Assembly: GCA_036524005.1 (NCBI GenBank) | Contig: DATDDB010000094.1 | Location: 1-64,000 of the forward strand | Direction: 5' to 3' | Source: DATDDB01 sp036524005 | GTDB taxonomy: Bacteria > Pseudomonadota > Gammaproteobacteria > Burkholderiales > Gallionellaceae | Length of the DNA: 64,000 bases | Part shown: one piece after another, positions 1 to 8,964 of the stretch | Numbering within the stretch: position 1 is the first letter of the stretch | How the letters are laid out: each line of letters starts with the position of its first letter | Notes under the pieces: model-generated | Seen by the model: only the letters and a program-made list of their open reading frames with translations | Told to the model about the DNA's origin: nothing | Database searches by the model: none | Made by a program: the position numbers and the translations under genes

Positions 1-343
1 TGCCCGCGCCGCCGCTCTTGCTGCCCAGCATCTGCATCTCGTTGACGATGATTTCCGTGGTGTAGCGGTCCTTGCCTTCCTTGTCCTGCCACTTGCGCGT
101 CTGGATCTTGCCCTCGACGTAGATCTGCGAGCCCTTCTTCAGGTATTCGCCCGCAACCTCGGCCAGGCGGCGATAGAACACCAGGTTGTGCCATTCGGTG
201 CGCTCCTGTTTTTCGCCGTTCTTGTCCTTCCAGTTTTCGGATGTGGCCAGCGTGACGTTGGTCACCGCTTCGCCATTGGTCATGTAGCGCGTCTCCGGGT
301 CCTTGCCCAGGCGCCCCACCAGTATCACCTTGTTCACCGACAT
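1..343 (-). CDS. ssb: Single-stranded DNA-binding protein, 3' end cut by window edge
   Basis: The reading frame starts MSVNKVILVGRLGKDPETRY, the typical SSB N-terminus, and continues through the OB-fold (TEWHNLVFYRRLAEVAGEYL, KGSQIYVEGKIQTRKWQD). It is still open at base 1, in the start of the glycine-rich linker, so about 114 residues are visible and the acidic C-terminal tail lies outside. SSB coats single-stranded DNA and recruits replication and repair proteins. The ATG lies one base after the stop of the upstream MFS gene, so the two are probably co-transcribed. The identification is firm; only the tail is unseen. Confidence 0.97.
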   Translation of the reverse strand, partial: MSVNKVILVGRLGKDPETRYMTNGEAVTNVTLATSENWKDKNGEKQERTEWHNLVFYRRLAEVAGEYLKKGSQIYVEGKIQTRKWQDKEGKDRYTTEIIVNEMQMLGSKSGGAG

Positions 344-344
344 T

Positions 345-1721
345 TCATGCCCCCTCTATTAATTTCCCAACTGCCAATTCATCAAACCCCTGCATCTCAA
401 CCTTGAGGCAGACCATGCCTTCCGCACCCACCACCATGGCTTCGCGCACACCGGGCAGTTGCGCCAGTTTCTGCTGCAACAGCATGCTCCGTGCCTCGTC
501 CAGTTCAGGAAGATGATACATCCTGGTGCGAACCGCCGCAGGCGGTTTCATTCCGAACGACACCACCAGCCACAACAACAGCAATGCTATCGCAAAAACG
601 AAGACCGCGTTGCCGCCGACATATTCCATCAGGATGCCGCCCATGGCCCCGCCGAAAAAAGCGCCGAGGAATTGCGCGCTGCTGTATACGCCCATCGCCG
701 TCCCCTTGGACGACAGCGGGGCAATCTTGCTGATCAGCGAAGGCAGCGAGGCTTCCAGCACGTTGAACGCCGCGAAGAACAGCAGCAGGGAACACGCCAC
801 GCCCCAGATGGTGCCGTGAAACAGCAGCAGGGCCAATTGCGAAACGGCGGCCAGCGCCACCGCGCCCGCGAACACCTGCTTCATCTTGGCCCTTTTCTCG
901 GCAATGATGATGGCCGGTATCATCAGCGCGAAGGCGAGCAGCGTCACCGGCAGGTAAACCATCCAGTGCTGCGGGGTTTCCAGCCCGTCCTGCCCCAGCA
1001 CGTGCGGCACCTGCATGAATACCGACATCAGGATGGCATGCAATGTGAATATGCCGAAGTCCAGGCGCAACAGGTCCTTGTTGCGCAGCACCTCGCCGAT
1101 TTTTTTCGTGCTGACCTCGGTCTCGGAGTGGAAACGCGTGATTTTCGGGTCGGGTATCACCCAGGCCGCCGCGCCGATGGCCATGATTGCCAGCACGCCG
1201 GTCATGGCGAATATTCCCGCCATCCCGATCGCGTGATAGAGCAGCGGCGAGAGCACCAGCGAAAGGTTGAAGGTGATCCCTATGGTCATGCCGATCAGTG
1301 CCATTGCCTTGGTGCGGTGCTCCTCGCGCGTCAGGTCGGCCACCAGCGCCATCACCGCCGCATTGATTGCCCCCGCGCCCTGGATCACGCGGCCGATGAT
1401 GATCCAGTATATGTTATCCGTCGAGGCCGCGATGAAACTGCCAATGGCGAACAGCGCCAAACCCGCATAGATCACCGGCTTGCGCCCGTAGCGGTCGGAC
1501 ATCCAGCCCGCAGGGATCTGCAAAATGGCCTGTGTCAGCCCGTAGGCGCCGAGCGCCAGGCCGATCAGCATGTGGCTCTGCGCGCCGGGCAGTTGCCGCG
1601 CATAGATGGCGAATATCGGCAGGATGATGAACATGCCCAGCATGCGCAGGCCGTATATGCCCGCAAGCCCCATACTGGCGCGGCGCTCGATCGGTGTCAT
1701 GGATTCAGCGTTGGGATGCAT
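345..1721 (-). CDS. MFS transporter, YajR-like with C-terminal soluble domain
   Basis: This is a 12-helix major facilitator protein of about 458 residues. The N-terminus (MTPIERRA...LRMLGMF) resembles E. coli YajR, and the loop 2-3 signature is visible as GWMSDRYGRKPVI. After the last helix there is a soluble tail of about 60 residues (LAQLPGVREAMVVGAEGMVCLKVEM). This matches the ferredoxin-like YAM domain that sets YajR apart from other drug-efflux MFS proteins. The substrate is unknown. The start is uncertain: 1721 gives a YajR-like leader, while ATGs at 1760 and 1700 are also possible. ssb follows after one base. Confidence 0.85.
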   Translation of the reverse strand: MHPNAESMTPIERRASMGLAGIYGLRMLGMFIILPIFAIYARQLPGAQSHMLIGLALGAYGLTQAILQIPAGWMSDRYGRKPVIYAGLALFAIGSFIAASTDNIYWIIIGRVIQGAGAINAAVMALVADLTREEHRTKAMALIGMTIGITFNLSLVLSPLLYHAIGMAGIFAMTGVLAIMAIGAAAWVIPDPKITRFHSETEVSTKKIGEVLRNKDLLRLDFGIFTLHAILMSVFMQVPHVLGQDGLETPQHWMVYLPVTLLAFALMIPAIIIAEKRAKMKQVFAGAVALAAVSQLALLLFHGTIWGVACSLLLFFAAFNVLEASLPSLISKIAPLSSKGTAMGVYSSAQFLGAFFGGAMGGILMEYVGGNAVFVFAIALLLLWLVVSFGMKPPAAVRTRMYHLPELDEARSMLLQQKLAQLPGVREAMVVGAEGMVCLKVEMQGFDELAVGKLIEGA

Positions 1722-1994
1722 CGGGAAATTCTGTTTTATTGTGACGAAAAACTTGAGCATTTTATCAGGTCAGCCCGTTTCCCACCTATTTCTCTGAGTG
1801 GGGTAGATCGGGACGAATGGCTGCGTGCGCCAGTCAATGCCTTATTTTTGTTGTGGTATTGGGCGACAAGTGATAATTTTCCGTTTCCCCATCCGGGGGC
1901 AGGGGCAAAGCCACATGCTTGCGCGGAGCAATGCACTAAAGTCGGGCTGAATTTCCGCAACCCATTTAAAATAGCCGGATTTATCCGAAAAGGT

Positions 1995-2024
1995 GTATCC
2001 GGGATTCGTGTTTATTCCGGATAC
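1995..2024. repeat. Perfect 8-bp inverted repeat upstream of the GGDEF-EAL gene
   Basis: The arms GTATCCGG (1995-2002) and CCGGATAC (2017-2024) are exact complements with 14 bases between them, which is operator-like geometry. A further ATCCGA half lies just upstream. The spacer 1722-2054 between the divergent MFS and GGDEF-EAL genes holds no other gene that I can support. Confidence 0.45.
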
Positions 2025-2054
2025 ATGGTTTAATTGGTAAAACACAAACATCGC

Positions 2055-2075
2055 ATGGGGGGCACAGCCCCCCAT
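2055..2075. repeat. Perfect 9-bp G/C palindrome spanning a candidate start codon
   Basis: ATGGGGGGC (2055-2063) and GCCCCCCAT (2067-2075) pair perfectly around the loop ACA. If the ATG at 2055 is the start, the hairpin would bury the initiation site. Confidence 0.5.
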
Positions 2076-4052
2076 TCAAGCTCGAAGGGAACCGGTATTA
2101 AGTTCACAACGCCTGACATAGCGGGATTTCGCTCGTCCTGGATGGCCCCCAGCCTGGCCATGGGCGTCCTGTTGCTGCTTGCCGCCTTCACCCAGCACTG
2201 GATCGTCAGCTATTTCGAGTCCCAGATCACCAGCGAGATGAAATACCGCTCATCCGAGCTCGCCGACGGCCTGATCAACGGCATGAACATGCTGATGGTG
2301 ACCGGCCAGATCAGCGACCCGGAAAACCGCAAGCTGCTGCTGCGCAAAATGGCGGATTCCCGGGGCGTGGATGAGGTTCGCATCATCCGCGCCAGGCAGG
2401 TGCAGGACCAGTTCGGCCCCGGCCTGCCTTCCGAACAGGCACAGGACGACCTGGACCGCCAGGCCATCGAGAGCAAGAGGCCGGTCTATTCGGTGAACCA
2501 GCTCGCGGATGGAAAGCGCCAGTTCAGGGCGGTCATCCCCTTCATTGCCAGCAAGGATTTCCGCGGCACCAACTGCCTGAGCTGCCACCACGTTGAAGTG
2601 GGCAGCGTCAACGGCGCGGCCAACATCCTGCTGAACATGGATGAAGCGGATGCGAAGATCGCCCGGGCCAAGCGCTGGGTATGGACGGGCGATGCCATCC
2701 TGTTCCTGATGCTGGCCTTGATCATCATCTGGCGCAAGGTTGACCGGCGCATCCAGATTCTGGCCAATTACGACACCGTGACCGGTTTGCCCAACCGCAA
2801 CCTGCTGCACGACAGGATTTCCCATGCCATTTCATATGCACGGCGCTACGACAAGATTGCGGCCGTCCTGTTCATCGACCTGGACGACTTCAAGGTCGTC
2901 AACGACAGCCTGGGCCATAACGTCGGCGACAAGCTGCTCCGCGAACTGGGCAAGCGCCTGACCGGTTGTGTGCGGGAGACAGATTCCGTGGCCCGTCTGG
3001 GCGGCGACGAGTTTGTCATCCTGCTCACCGGCATGGCGCACCGCGACGGCGTGGTGTTCGTTGCCGAAAAGGTGCTGGACTCGCTTTCCCGGCCCTTTTT
3101 GCTCGAAGGGCACGAAATATTCATCTCATCCAGCATCGGCATTGCGACTTTCCCCAAGGACGGTGAGGATGAACAGACGTTGCTGAAGCATGCGGACTCT
3201 GCGATGTACCATGCCAAGGAACGCGGGAAAGGGCATTACCAGTTTTACGCCGCGGAAATGAATGAGCTGGCGCTGGAGCGCCTCTCGATGATCAATGACC
3301 TGCACCGCGCGCTGGAAAGGAATGAATTCGTCTTGCATTACCAGCCCCAGGTCAACCTGAAGACCGGAAAAATCACCGGGGTCGAAGCGCTGGTGCGCTG
3401 GCAGCATCCGCAGAAAGGCATGGTGGCGCCCGCAAAATTCATTTCCGTGGCGGAGGAAACACGCCTGATCCTGCCGCTGGGCGAATGGGTGCTGCACCAG
3501 GCCTGCGAACAGGCGGTGAAATGGCACAAGGATGGGTACGACATCATCATTGCAGTCAATATCTCCGCCTTGCAGGTGGAAGAGCAACGCCTGGTGGAAT
3601 TGGTGGACGACGCCTTGCGCACGACCGGAATCAATCCGAAATATCTGGAACTGGAACTGACCGAAAACGTGCTGATCGAACGCTCCGACGCCATCTACCG
3701 GATTTTCCAGCAACTCAGGGAAAAAGGCGTGCGCATGGCCATTGACGATTTCGGCACCGGCTATTCGTCACTCAGCTACCTGAGCAAGCTGCCCATCGAC
3801 AAGCTCAAGATCGACCGCACCTTCGTGCGCAACATCGCCGAAGATGCGGATGTTCGCTCCATCGCCGAGGCCATCATTTCCATGGCACACAGCCTGCGCC
3901 TGAAAGCCATCGCCGAAGGCGTGGAAACTCCTGAGCAAATGGAATTTTTGCGCCGCCTGAATTGCGATGAAATGCAGGGCTTCCAGTTCAGCAGGGCCAT
4001 GCCTGCGGACGCGGTCAGCGCCATGCTGGCCGACGATGCGCGCAGGCGCTGA
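2055..4052 (+). CDS. Membrane GGDEF-EAL c-di-GMP enzyme with periplasmic heme-type CxxCH sensor domain
   Basis: Numbering from the ATG at 2055 (665 aa). A transmembrane segment lies near residues 29-48. A periplasmic domain follows and ends in CLSCHH, a c-type heme attachment motif (C174, C177, H178), as in DUF3365/Tll0287-like sensors. A second helix lies near 213-233. The GGDEF domain has an intact RLGGDEF (316-320) and an RxxD inhibitory site at 307-310. The EAL domain has EALVRW (444-446), NIS, ELTEN, DDFGTGYSS, KIDRTF and EGVE, so both halves look catalytically competent. It probably couples redox state or ligand binding to c-di-GMP level. The start is uncertain: TTG 2034 and ATG 2142 are alternatives, and the ATG at 2055 lies inside a palindrome. 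Confidence 0.88.
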   Translation: MGGTAPHSSSKGTGIKFTTPDIAGFRSSWMAPSLAMGVLLLLAAFTQHWIVSYFESQITSEMKYRSSELADGLINGMNMLMVTGQISDPENRKLLLRKMADSRGVDEVRIIRARQVQDQFGPGLPSEQAQDDLDRQAIESKRPVYSVNQLADGKRQFRAVIPFIASKDFRGTNCLSCHHVEVGSVNGAANILLNMDEADAKIARAKRWVWTGDAILFLMLALIIIWRKVDRRIQILANYDTVTGLPNRNLLHDRISHAISYARRYDKIAAVLFIDLDDFKVVNDSLGHNVGDKLLRELGKRLTGCVRETDSVARLGGDEFVILLTGMAHRDGVVFVAEKVLDSLSRPFLLEGHEIFISSSIGIATFPKDGEDEQTLLKHADSAMYHAKERGKGHYQFYAAEMNELALERLSMINDLHRALERNEFVLHYQPQVNLKTGKITGVEALVRWQHPQKGMVAPAKFISVAEETRLILPLGEWVLHQACEQAVKWHKDGYDIIIAVNISALQVEEQRLVELVDDALRTTGINPKYLELELTENVLIERSDAIYRIFQQLREKGVRMAIDDFGTGYSSLSYLSKLPIDKLKIDRTFVRNIAEDADVRSIAEAIISMAHSLRLKAIAEGVETPEQMEFLRRLNCDEMQGFQFSRAMPADAVSAMLADDARRR

Positions 4053-4093
4053 GCGGCTGAGGTAAAATCAGGGCTTTCAAACAGGAGCACGCC

Positions 4094-4480
4094 ATGTCGA
4101 GCAAACATATCATCCAGACCCCCGACGCGCCCGCCGCCATCGGCACCTATTCACAAGCTGTGCGCGTGGGCGACACGGTTTACCTTTCCGGCCAGATCGG
4201 CCTCGACCCCTCCACCATGCAGCTGGCGGACAGCACCGAGGGGCAGATCCACCGCGTGTTCCAGAATTTGCGCGCGGTGGCGCTGGCCGCTGGCGGCAGC
4301 CTGGACGACATCGTCAAGCTCAACATCTACCTGACCGACCTGGCGCACTTCGCCAAGGTAAACGAGATCATGGCCACTTACTTCCGCCAGCCCTACCCGG
4401 CGCGCGCTGCGGTCGGCGTGGCAGCCCTGCCGCGCGGCGCGCAGGTGGAAATGGATGGCGTGCTGCACCTGCAAGACTAA
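4094..4480 (+). CDS. ridA: RidA family 2-iminobutanoate/2-iminopropanoate deaminase
   Basis: A 128-residue protein of standard RidA/YjgF length. It shows the family signature region PYPARAAVGVAALPRGAQVEMDG, which includes the conserved arginine that binds the imine carboxylate, and the N-terminal IGTYSQAVRVGDTVYLSGQIG. RidA hydrolyses reactive enamine/imine intermediates released by PLP enzymes such as threonine dehydratase, in the cytoplasm as a trimer. An AGGAG-type site precedes the ATG. recG begins 13 bases after the stop, so the two may share a transcript. Confidence 0.95.
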   Translation: MSSKHIIQTPDAPAAIGTYSQAVRVGDTVYLSGQIGLDPSTMQLADSTEGQIHRVFQNLRAVALAAGGSLDDIVKLNIYLTDLAHFAKVNEIMATYFRQPYPARAAVGVAALPRGAQVEMDGVLHLQD

Positions 4481-4492
4481 CCGCTGCAAACC

Positions 4493-6541
4493 GTGCCTGC
4501 CTCTCCCGATGCCAGCCTGAGCAGCATCCCGAAAGCCACGCTCGCCAAGCTGGAAAAGCTCGGCGTCCGCAACCGACTCGACCTGGTGCTGCACCTGCCG
4601 CTGCGCTACGAGGACGAGACGCAGCTGGTGCCCGTCAAAGCGCTGGTTCCGGGCATCACGGCGCAGGTGGAGGGAGAGATCGTCCACAGCGAAGTGGTGT
4701 TCCGCCCGCGCCGCAGCCTGGTGTGCCAGCTGCAGGACGACAGCGGCATCCTGCACCTGCGCTTCCTGAACTTCTACCCCAGCCAGCAGAAACAGCTTGC
4801 CGTTGGAAAACGCATACGCGCGCTGGGCGAGCCGCGCATGGGCTACTATGGCATGGAGATGGTGCACCCCAAGTGCCGCAGCGCGGGCGAGAACACGCCG
4901 CTCAAGCAGGCGCTGACGCCTGTCTATCCCACCACCGCGGGCCTGCCGCAAGCCACTATCACCAAATATATCCACGCAGCGCTCAATAATCTGGAGCTGC
5001 CGGACACCCTGCCGCAGGCCGTGCTCGACCGTCTCAAGCTGCCTCCTTTCTCGGACAGCGTGCAGCTGCTGCACAACCCGCCGCCCGGGATAGACGAGGC
5101 CGCGCTGGCCGAGCGCGCCCACCCCGCCTGGCTGCGCATCAAGTTCGACGAACTGCTGGCGCAGCAGCTTTCCATGCGCGTGCATTACCGCAAGCGCCGC
5201 AGCCGCAATGCACCGCCCTTGCCCGCGCTCCAGCACCTTACCCGGCAATTGCTCGCTGCCCTGCCATTTTCACTGACCGCCGCACAGCAGAAAACCCTGC
5301 GCGAAATCAGCCATGACCTGACGCTGGCCCACCCGATGCAGCGCCTGCTGCAGGGCGATGTCGGATCGGGCAAGACCGTGGTCGCCGCACTCGCCGCCCT
5401 GCAGGCCATCGAGAACGGCTATCAGGCCGCGCTGATGTCGCCCACCGAAATCCTGGCCGAACAGCATTACCTGAAACTGCGCGACTGGCTGGAGCCGCTG
5501 GGCATCACGCCGGTGTGGCTTTCCGGCAGCCTGAAGAAGAAGGACAAGCTGGCCGCCGCGGAACGCATCGCCGCGGGCGAGACGCAGCTTGCCATCGGCA
5601 CCCATGCGCTGTTCCAGGACACGGTCGAGTTCGCCAAACTGGGACTGGTTATCGTGGACGAGCAGCACAAGTTCGGCGTGCAGCAGCGCCTGGCGCTGCG
5701 CAACAAGGGGGCGGAACCGCACCAGCTGATGATGAGCGCCACGCCCATCCCGCGCACGCTGGCGATGAGCTACTACGCCGACCTGGACGTTTCGGTGATA
5801 GATGAACTGCCCCCGGGGCGCACTCCGGTGGTCACCAAGCTGGTGAGCGACGCGCGGCGCGAGGAAGTGTTCGAGCGTGTGCGCGCCGCATGCAACGAAG
5901 GCCGCCAGGCCTACTGGGTATGCCCGCTGATCGAGGAATCAGAACTGATGGAAGTGGAATTGCAGACCGCCATCGACACCCACGCCACGCTTTCCGCCGC
6001 CTTTCCCGAGCTCAACGTCGGCCTGGTGCACGGCCGCCTGCCGCCGGCCGAAAAAGCCGCCATCATGGCGGCGTTCAAGGCGAGCACAATCAACCTGCTG
6101 GTCGCCACCACCGTGATCGAGGTCGGCGTGGACGTGCCCAATGCCAGCCTGATGGTGATAGATCACGCCGAGCGCATGGGGCTGGCGCAGCTGCACCAGC
6201 TGCGCGGGCGCGTGGGCCGGGGTGCTGCGCAGAGCCTGTGCATCCTGCTCTACCAGCAGCCGCTTTCCGAGCTGGCGCGGGCGCGCCTGAAGATCATCTT
6301 CGAGAACACCGATGGCTTCGAGATCGCCCAGCACGACCTGCGCCTGCGCGGTCCCGGCGAGCTGCTGGGCGCGCGCCAGAGCGGCGTGCCCATGCTGCGC
6401 TTCGCCGACATCGGCGCGGATGCCGAACTGCTGAACAGCGCGCGCATCATCGCCGAAGAACTGCTGCGCGACTTTCCCGAGGCAGCGCATGCGCATCTTC
6501 AGAGATGGATGGCGAGCAAGCACGATTTCCTGCACGCCTAA
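4493..6541 (+). CDS. recG: ATP-dependent DNA helicase RecG
   Basis: A 682-residue protein starting with GTG. It has the N-terminal wedge/OB region, then helicase motifs: Walker A GDVGSGKT (288-295), DEQH (389-392), SATPIPRTLA (motif III) and VIEVGVDVPNA...RGRVGRG (motifs V-VI). The C-terminal ARQSG region is typical of RecG. The enzyme reverses stalled replication forks and branch-migrates Holliday junctions. Its TAA overlaps the stop codon of the convergent aldehyde dehydrogenase gene by four bases. Confidence 0.97.
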   Translation: MPASPDASLSSIPKATLAKLEKLGVRNRLDLVLHLPLRYEDETQLVPVKALVPGITAQVEGEIVHSEVVFRPRRSLVCQLQDDSGILHLRFLNFYPSQQKQLAVGKRIRALGEPRMGYYGMEMVHPKCRSAGENTPLKQALTPVYPTTAGLPQATITKYIHAALNNLELPDTLPQAVLDRLKLPPFSDSVQLLHNPPPGIDEAALAERAHPAWLRIKFDELLAQQLSMRVHYRKRRSRNAPPLPALQHLTRQLLAALPFSLTAAQQKTLREISHDLTLAHPMQRLLQGDVGSGKTVVAALAALQAIENGYQAALMSPTEILAEQHYLKLRDWLEPLGITPVWLSGSLKKKDKLAAAERIAAGETQLAIGTHALFQDTVEFAKLGLVIVDEQHKFGVQQRLALRNKGAEPHQLMMSATPIPRTLAMSYYADLDVSVIDELPPGRTPVVTKLVSDARREEVFERVRAACNEGRQAYWVCPLIEESELMEVELQTAIDTHATLSAAFPELNVGLVHGRLPPAEKAAIMAAFKASTINLLVATTVIEVGVDVPNASLMVIDHAERMGLAQLHQLRGRVGRGAAQSLCILLYQQPLSELARARLKIIFENTDGFEIAQHDLRLRGPGELLGARQSGVPMLRFADIGADAELLNSARIIAEELLRDFPEAAHAHLQRWMASKHDFLHA

Positions 6542-7980
6542 CGCAGCAGCCACTTCATCAGCCACCGCTGCATCCTGCCCCCGTATGGCGGATACATCAG
6601 CCTCATGGAATTCAGCCTCCCCTTCTTGAGCACTGGCTTGGCCTTGGAAAAAGTCAGGAACCCCTCGTAGCCATGGTAGTGCCCCATGCCGGAATGTCCG
6701 ATGCCGCCGAATGGCAGATCGTCCACGCCAACCTGGATCAGCGCCTCGTTGATGCACATCGAGCCGGAATGGGTGTGGAGAGTGACGCGCCGCTGCAATG
6801 CCCGGTCGTAGGTGAACAGGTAGAGCGACAGGGGGCGCGGGCGCCGGTTCACATAGTCCAGCGCCTCATCCATGCTGTCGTATGGCACGATGGGCAAGAT
6901 CGGCCCGAACAGCTCCTTCTGCATGATGGTCATGTCGTCGGTCACCTGCGTCACCAGGCGCATGGGCATGCGGTAGCTGCCGTCGCCGATCACTTCATCG
7001 CCGGCCGTTACGATGCGCGCCCCCTTCTCCGCCGCGTCCTTCAGCCAGTCCTGCAGCAGGTCATACGCCCTGGCATCCACCATGCTGGTGTAGTCCGGGT
7101 TGCCGCCGAGCGTCGGGTACATTTTCGCGAACGCCGCCTTGAATGCCTGGATGAATGCATCAACCTTGGCGCGCGGGACCAGCACATAATCCGGCGCCAC
7201 GCAGGTCTGCCCGCCATTCGCCGCCTTGGCAAAGCAGATCCGGTCGATGATGTCCTGCAGCGGAACGTCGTTTGCGATGATGGCGGGCGATTTTCCGCCC
7301 AGCTCCAGTGTGACCGGGGTGAGGTTTTCCGCCGCCGCGCGCATCACTTGCTGGCCGATCGGCGTGGAACCGGTGAACAGCAAGTGGTCGAACGGCAGCG
7401 CGGAGAAGGCGGCGGCCACCTCGGCACCGCCTTCCACCACGGCCAGATGGTCCTGCGCGAAACCCTTGCCCAGCACTTCGCCGATCAGCGCAGACAGGCG
7501 CGGCGTGCGCTCCGGCATCTTGAGCATCACGCGGTTGCCCGCCGCCAGCGCCGCCGCCAGCGGCGCCATGGCCAGATTCACCGGGTAATTAAACGGCACG
7601 ATGATGCCCACCACGCCCAGCGGCTGATAGACCACGCGTGCGCGGGCAGGAAAAAAATGCAGCCCGACGCCGCGGCGCTCCGGCTTCATCCAGGTGCGCA
7701 GACGCTTCTGGATGTAGCCGATGTGATGGACGCTGGTCATCACTTCGAGCGCCAGCGATTCGTCGCGCGAGCGCGCGGTGAAATCGGCGTTGATCGCAGC
7801 GGCGATGTCATCCCTGTGCGCCAGCAGCAATTCCTTGAGCCTGCGGAGGTGGCGCTTGCGCTCTTTCAGCGGTGGAAATGGCGACTGCGCATAGGCCGCG
7901 CGCTGTGCCTCGAAAACGGACTTCATGCGCGCCTGTTCCTGAGCGGCAGAGGATGGGCGTTCGGGGGAGGGATGGCTCAT
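6538..7980 (-). CDS. Aldehyde dehydrogenase, coniferyl aldehyde dehydrogenase type
   Basis: From the ATG at 7980 (GGAG nine bases upstream) it gives 480 residues. The class 3-like ALDH fold is clear: FNYPVNLAMAPLAAAL (NAD binding), catalytic Glu226 in LELGGKSPA and nucleophile Cys260 in GGQTCVAPDY, 34 residues apart as expected. The GHYHGYEGFLTFSKAKPV tail resembles CalB-type enzymes that oxidise coniferyl and other aromatic or long-chain aldehydes. The true substrate cannot be read from sequence. No phenylpropanoid genes are nearby, so a general aldehyde detoxification role is equally likely. A TTG start at 8028 would add 16 residues. Confidence 0.87.
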   Translation of the reverse strand: MSHPSPERPSSAAQEQARMKSVFEAQRAAYAQSPFPPLKERKRHLRRLKELLLAHRDDIAAAINADFTARSRDESLALEVMTSVHHIGYIQKRLRTWMKPERRGVGLHFFPARARVVYQPLGVVGIIVPFNYPVNLAMAPLAAALAAGNRVMLKMPERTPRLSALIGEVLGKGFAQDHLAVVEGGAEVAAAFSALPFDHLLFTGSTPIGQQVMRAAAENLTPVTLELGGKSPAIIANDVPLQDIIDRICFAKAANGGQTCVAPDYVLVPRAKVDAFIQAFKAAFAKMYPTLGGNPDYTSMVDARAYDLLQDWLKDAAEKGARIVTAGDEVIGDGSYRMPMRLVTQVTDDMTIMQKELFGPILPIVPYDSMDEALDYVNRRPRPLSLYLFTYDRALQRRVTLHTHSGSMCINEALIQVGVDDLPFGGIGHSGMGHYHGYEGFLTFSKAKPVLKKGRLNSMRLMYPPYGGRMQRWLMKWLLR

Positions 7981-8083
7981 GGCTGTGCGCTCCACGGATG
8001 GCAGCAGGTTCCGGAGTACCTGAATCAAGCCGCCAATTGATATATCATTCTCCCCCGCTCCCGGTTAGATTTCAAGCAAAGCA

Positions 8084-8947
8084 ATGAATTTGGCAGAACG
8101 GCTTTCCCTCTACATCCAGCTTACCCGGCTGAACCGCCCCATCGGCATCCTGCTGCTGCTGTGGCCCACGCTGTGGGGCCTGTGGATCGCGGGCCACGGC
8201 CACGCACAATGGCTGATAGTCGCGATATTCGTGCTGGGCACGGTGCTGATGCGCTCCGCCGGTTGCGCGGTGAACGACTATGCCGACCGCGATTTCGACA
8301 AGCACGTCAAGCGCACCCGCGAGCGTCCCGTCACCAGCGGGCGCATTTCCCCCAGGGAAGCGCTGGGCGTGGCCGCGTGCCTGGCGCTGCTGGCCTTCTG
8401 CCTGATCTTGCCGCTGAACAACCTCACCCTGCTGCTTTCCATCCCTGCGGTGTTCCTCGCCGCAAGCTACCCCTACACCAAGCGTTTTCTCGCCATCCCC
8501 CAGGCCTATCTCGGCATCGCCTTCGGCTTCGGCATCCCCATGGCGTTTGCCGCCGTGCAGAACACCGTCCCGACTGTGGCCTGGGTGCTGCTCGCCGCCA
8601 ACCTCTTCTGGTGCATCGCCTACGACACCGAATACGCCATGGTAGACCGCGACGACGACATCCGCCTCGGCATCCATTCCTCCGCCCTGCTGTTCGGAAA
8701 GTTTGACGTGGCGGCGGTGATGGGGTGTTATGCGGCCGCCATTGCGCTGCTCGCGTATGCGGGCATGCTGGCCGGATTGGGCTGGATGTATTACGCCGGG
8801 CTGGCGGTGGCGGCAGGCATCGCGCTCTACCACTACACCCTGATCCGCACGCGCCAGCGCGAGCACTGCTTCAAGGCCTTCCTGCACAACAACTGGTTCG
8901 GCGCGGCGGTGTTCGCGGGTATCGCAGCAGGTTATATGCTGGATTGA
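8084..8947 (+). CDS. ubiA: 4-hydroxybenzoate polyprenyltransferase
   Basis: A 287-residue polytopic membrane protein with both Asp-rich motifs of the UbiA family: NDYADRDFDKHVKRTRERP and, later, DTEYAMVDRDDD. The first binds the Mg-diphosphate of the prenyl donor. It attaches the isoprenoid tail to 4-hydroxybenzoate, the committing step of ubiquinone synthesis. It is divergent from the aldehyde dehydrogenase, with about 100 bases between the starts. No ubiC-like chorismate lyase is adjacent. Confidence 0.96.
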   Translation: MNLAERLSLYIQLTRLNRPIGILLLLWPTLWGLWIAGHGHAQWLIVAIFVLGTVLMRSAGCAVNDYADRDFDKHVKRTRERPVTSGRISPREALGVAACLALLAFCLILPLNNLTLLLSIPAVFLAASYPYTKRFLAIPQAYLGIAFGFGIPMAFAAVQNTVPTVAWVLLAANLFWCIAYDTEYAMVDRDDDIRLGIHSSALLFGKFDVAAVMGCYAAAIALLAYAGMLAGLGWMYYAGLAVAAGIALYHYTLIRTRQREHCFKAFLHNNWFGAAVFAGIAAGYMLD

Positions 8948-8964
8948 AGCAGGCGGCGCAGCGC

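Noticed and set aside
459..2033. Long open frame of 524 codons opposite the MFS gene
   Set aside because: Composition is rich in Arg, His and Gln, typical of an antisense shadow of a GC-rich membrane protein gene; no domain is visible.
2055..2075. Riboswitch (for example c-di-GMP) before the GGDEF-EAL gene
   Set aside because: Only one short G/C hairpin is present, without the conserved aptamer core.
6538..6541. Four-base overlap of convergent recG and aldehyde dehydrogenase stops as a regulatory feature
   Set aside because: Simple packing of convergent genes; no hairpin or other signal at the site.
5890..8040. 716-codon plus-strand frame across recG and the aldehyde dehydrogenase
   Set aside because: Overlaps two clear genes, has low-complexity Arg/His/Ala content and no recognisable fold.
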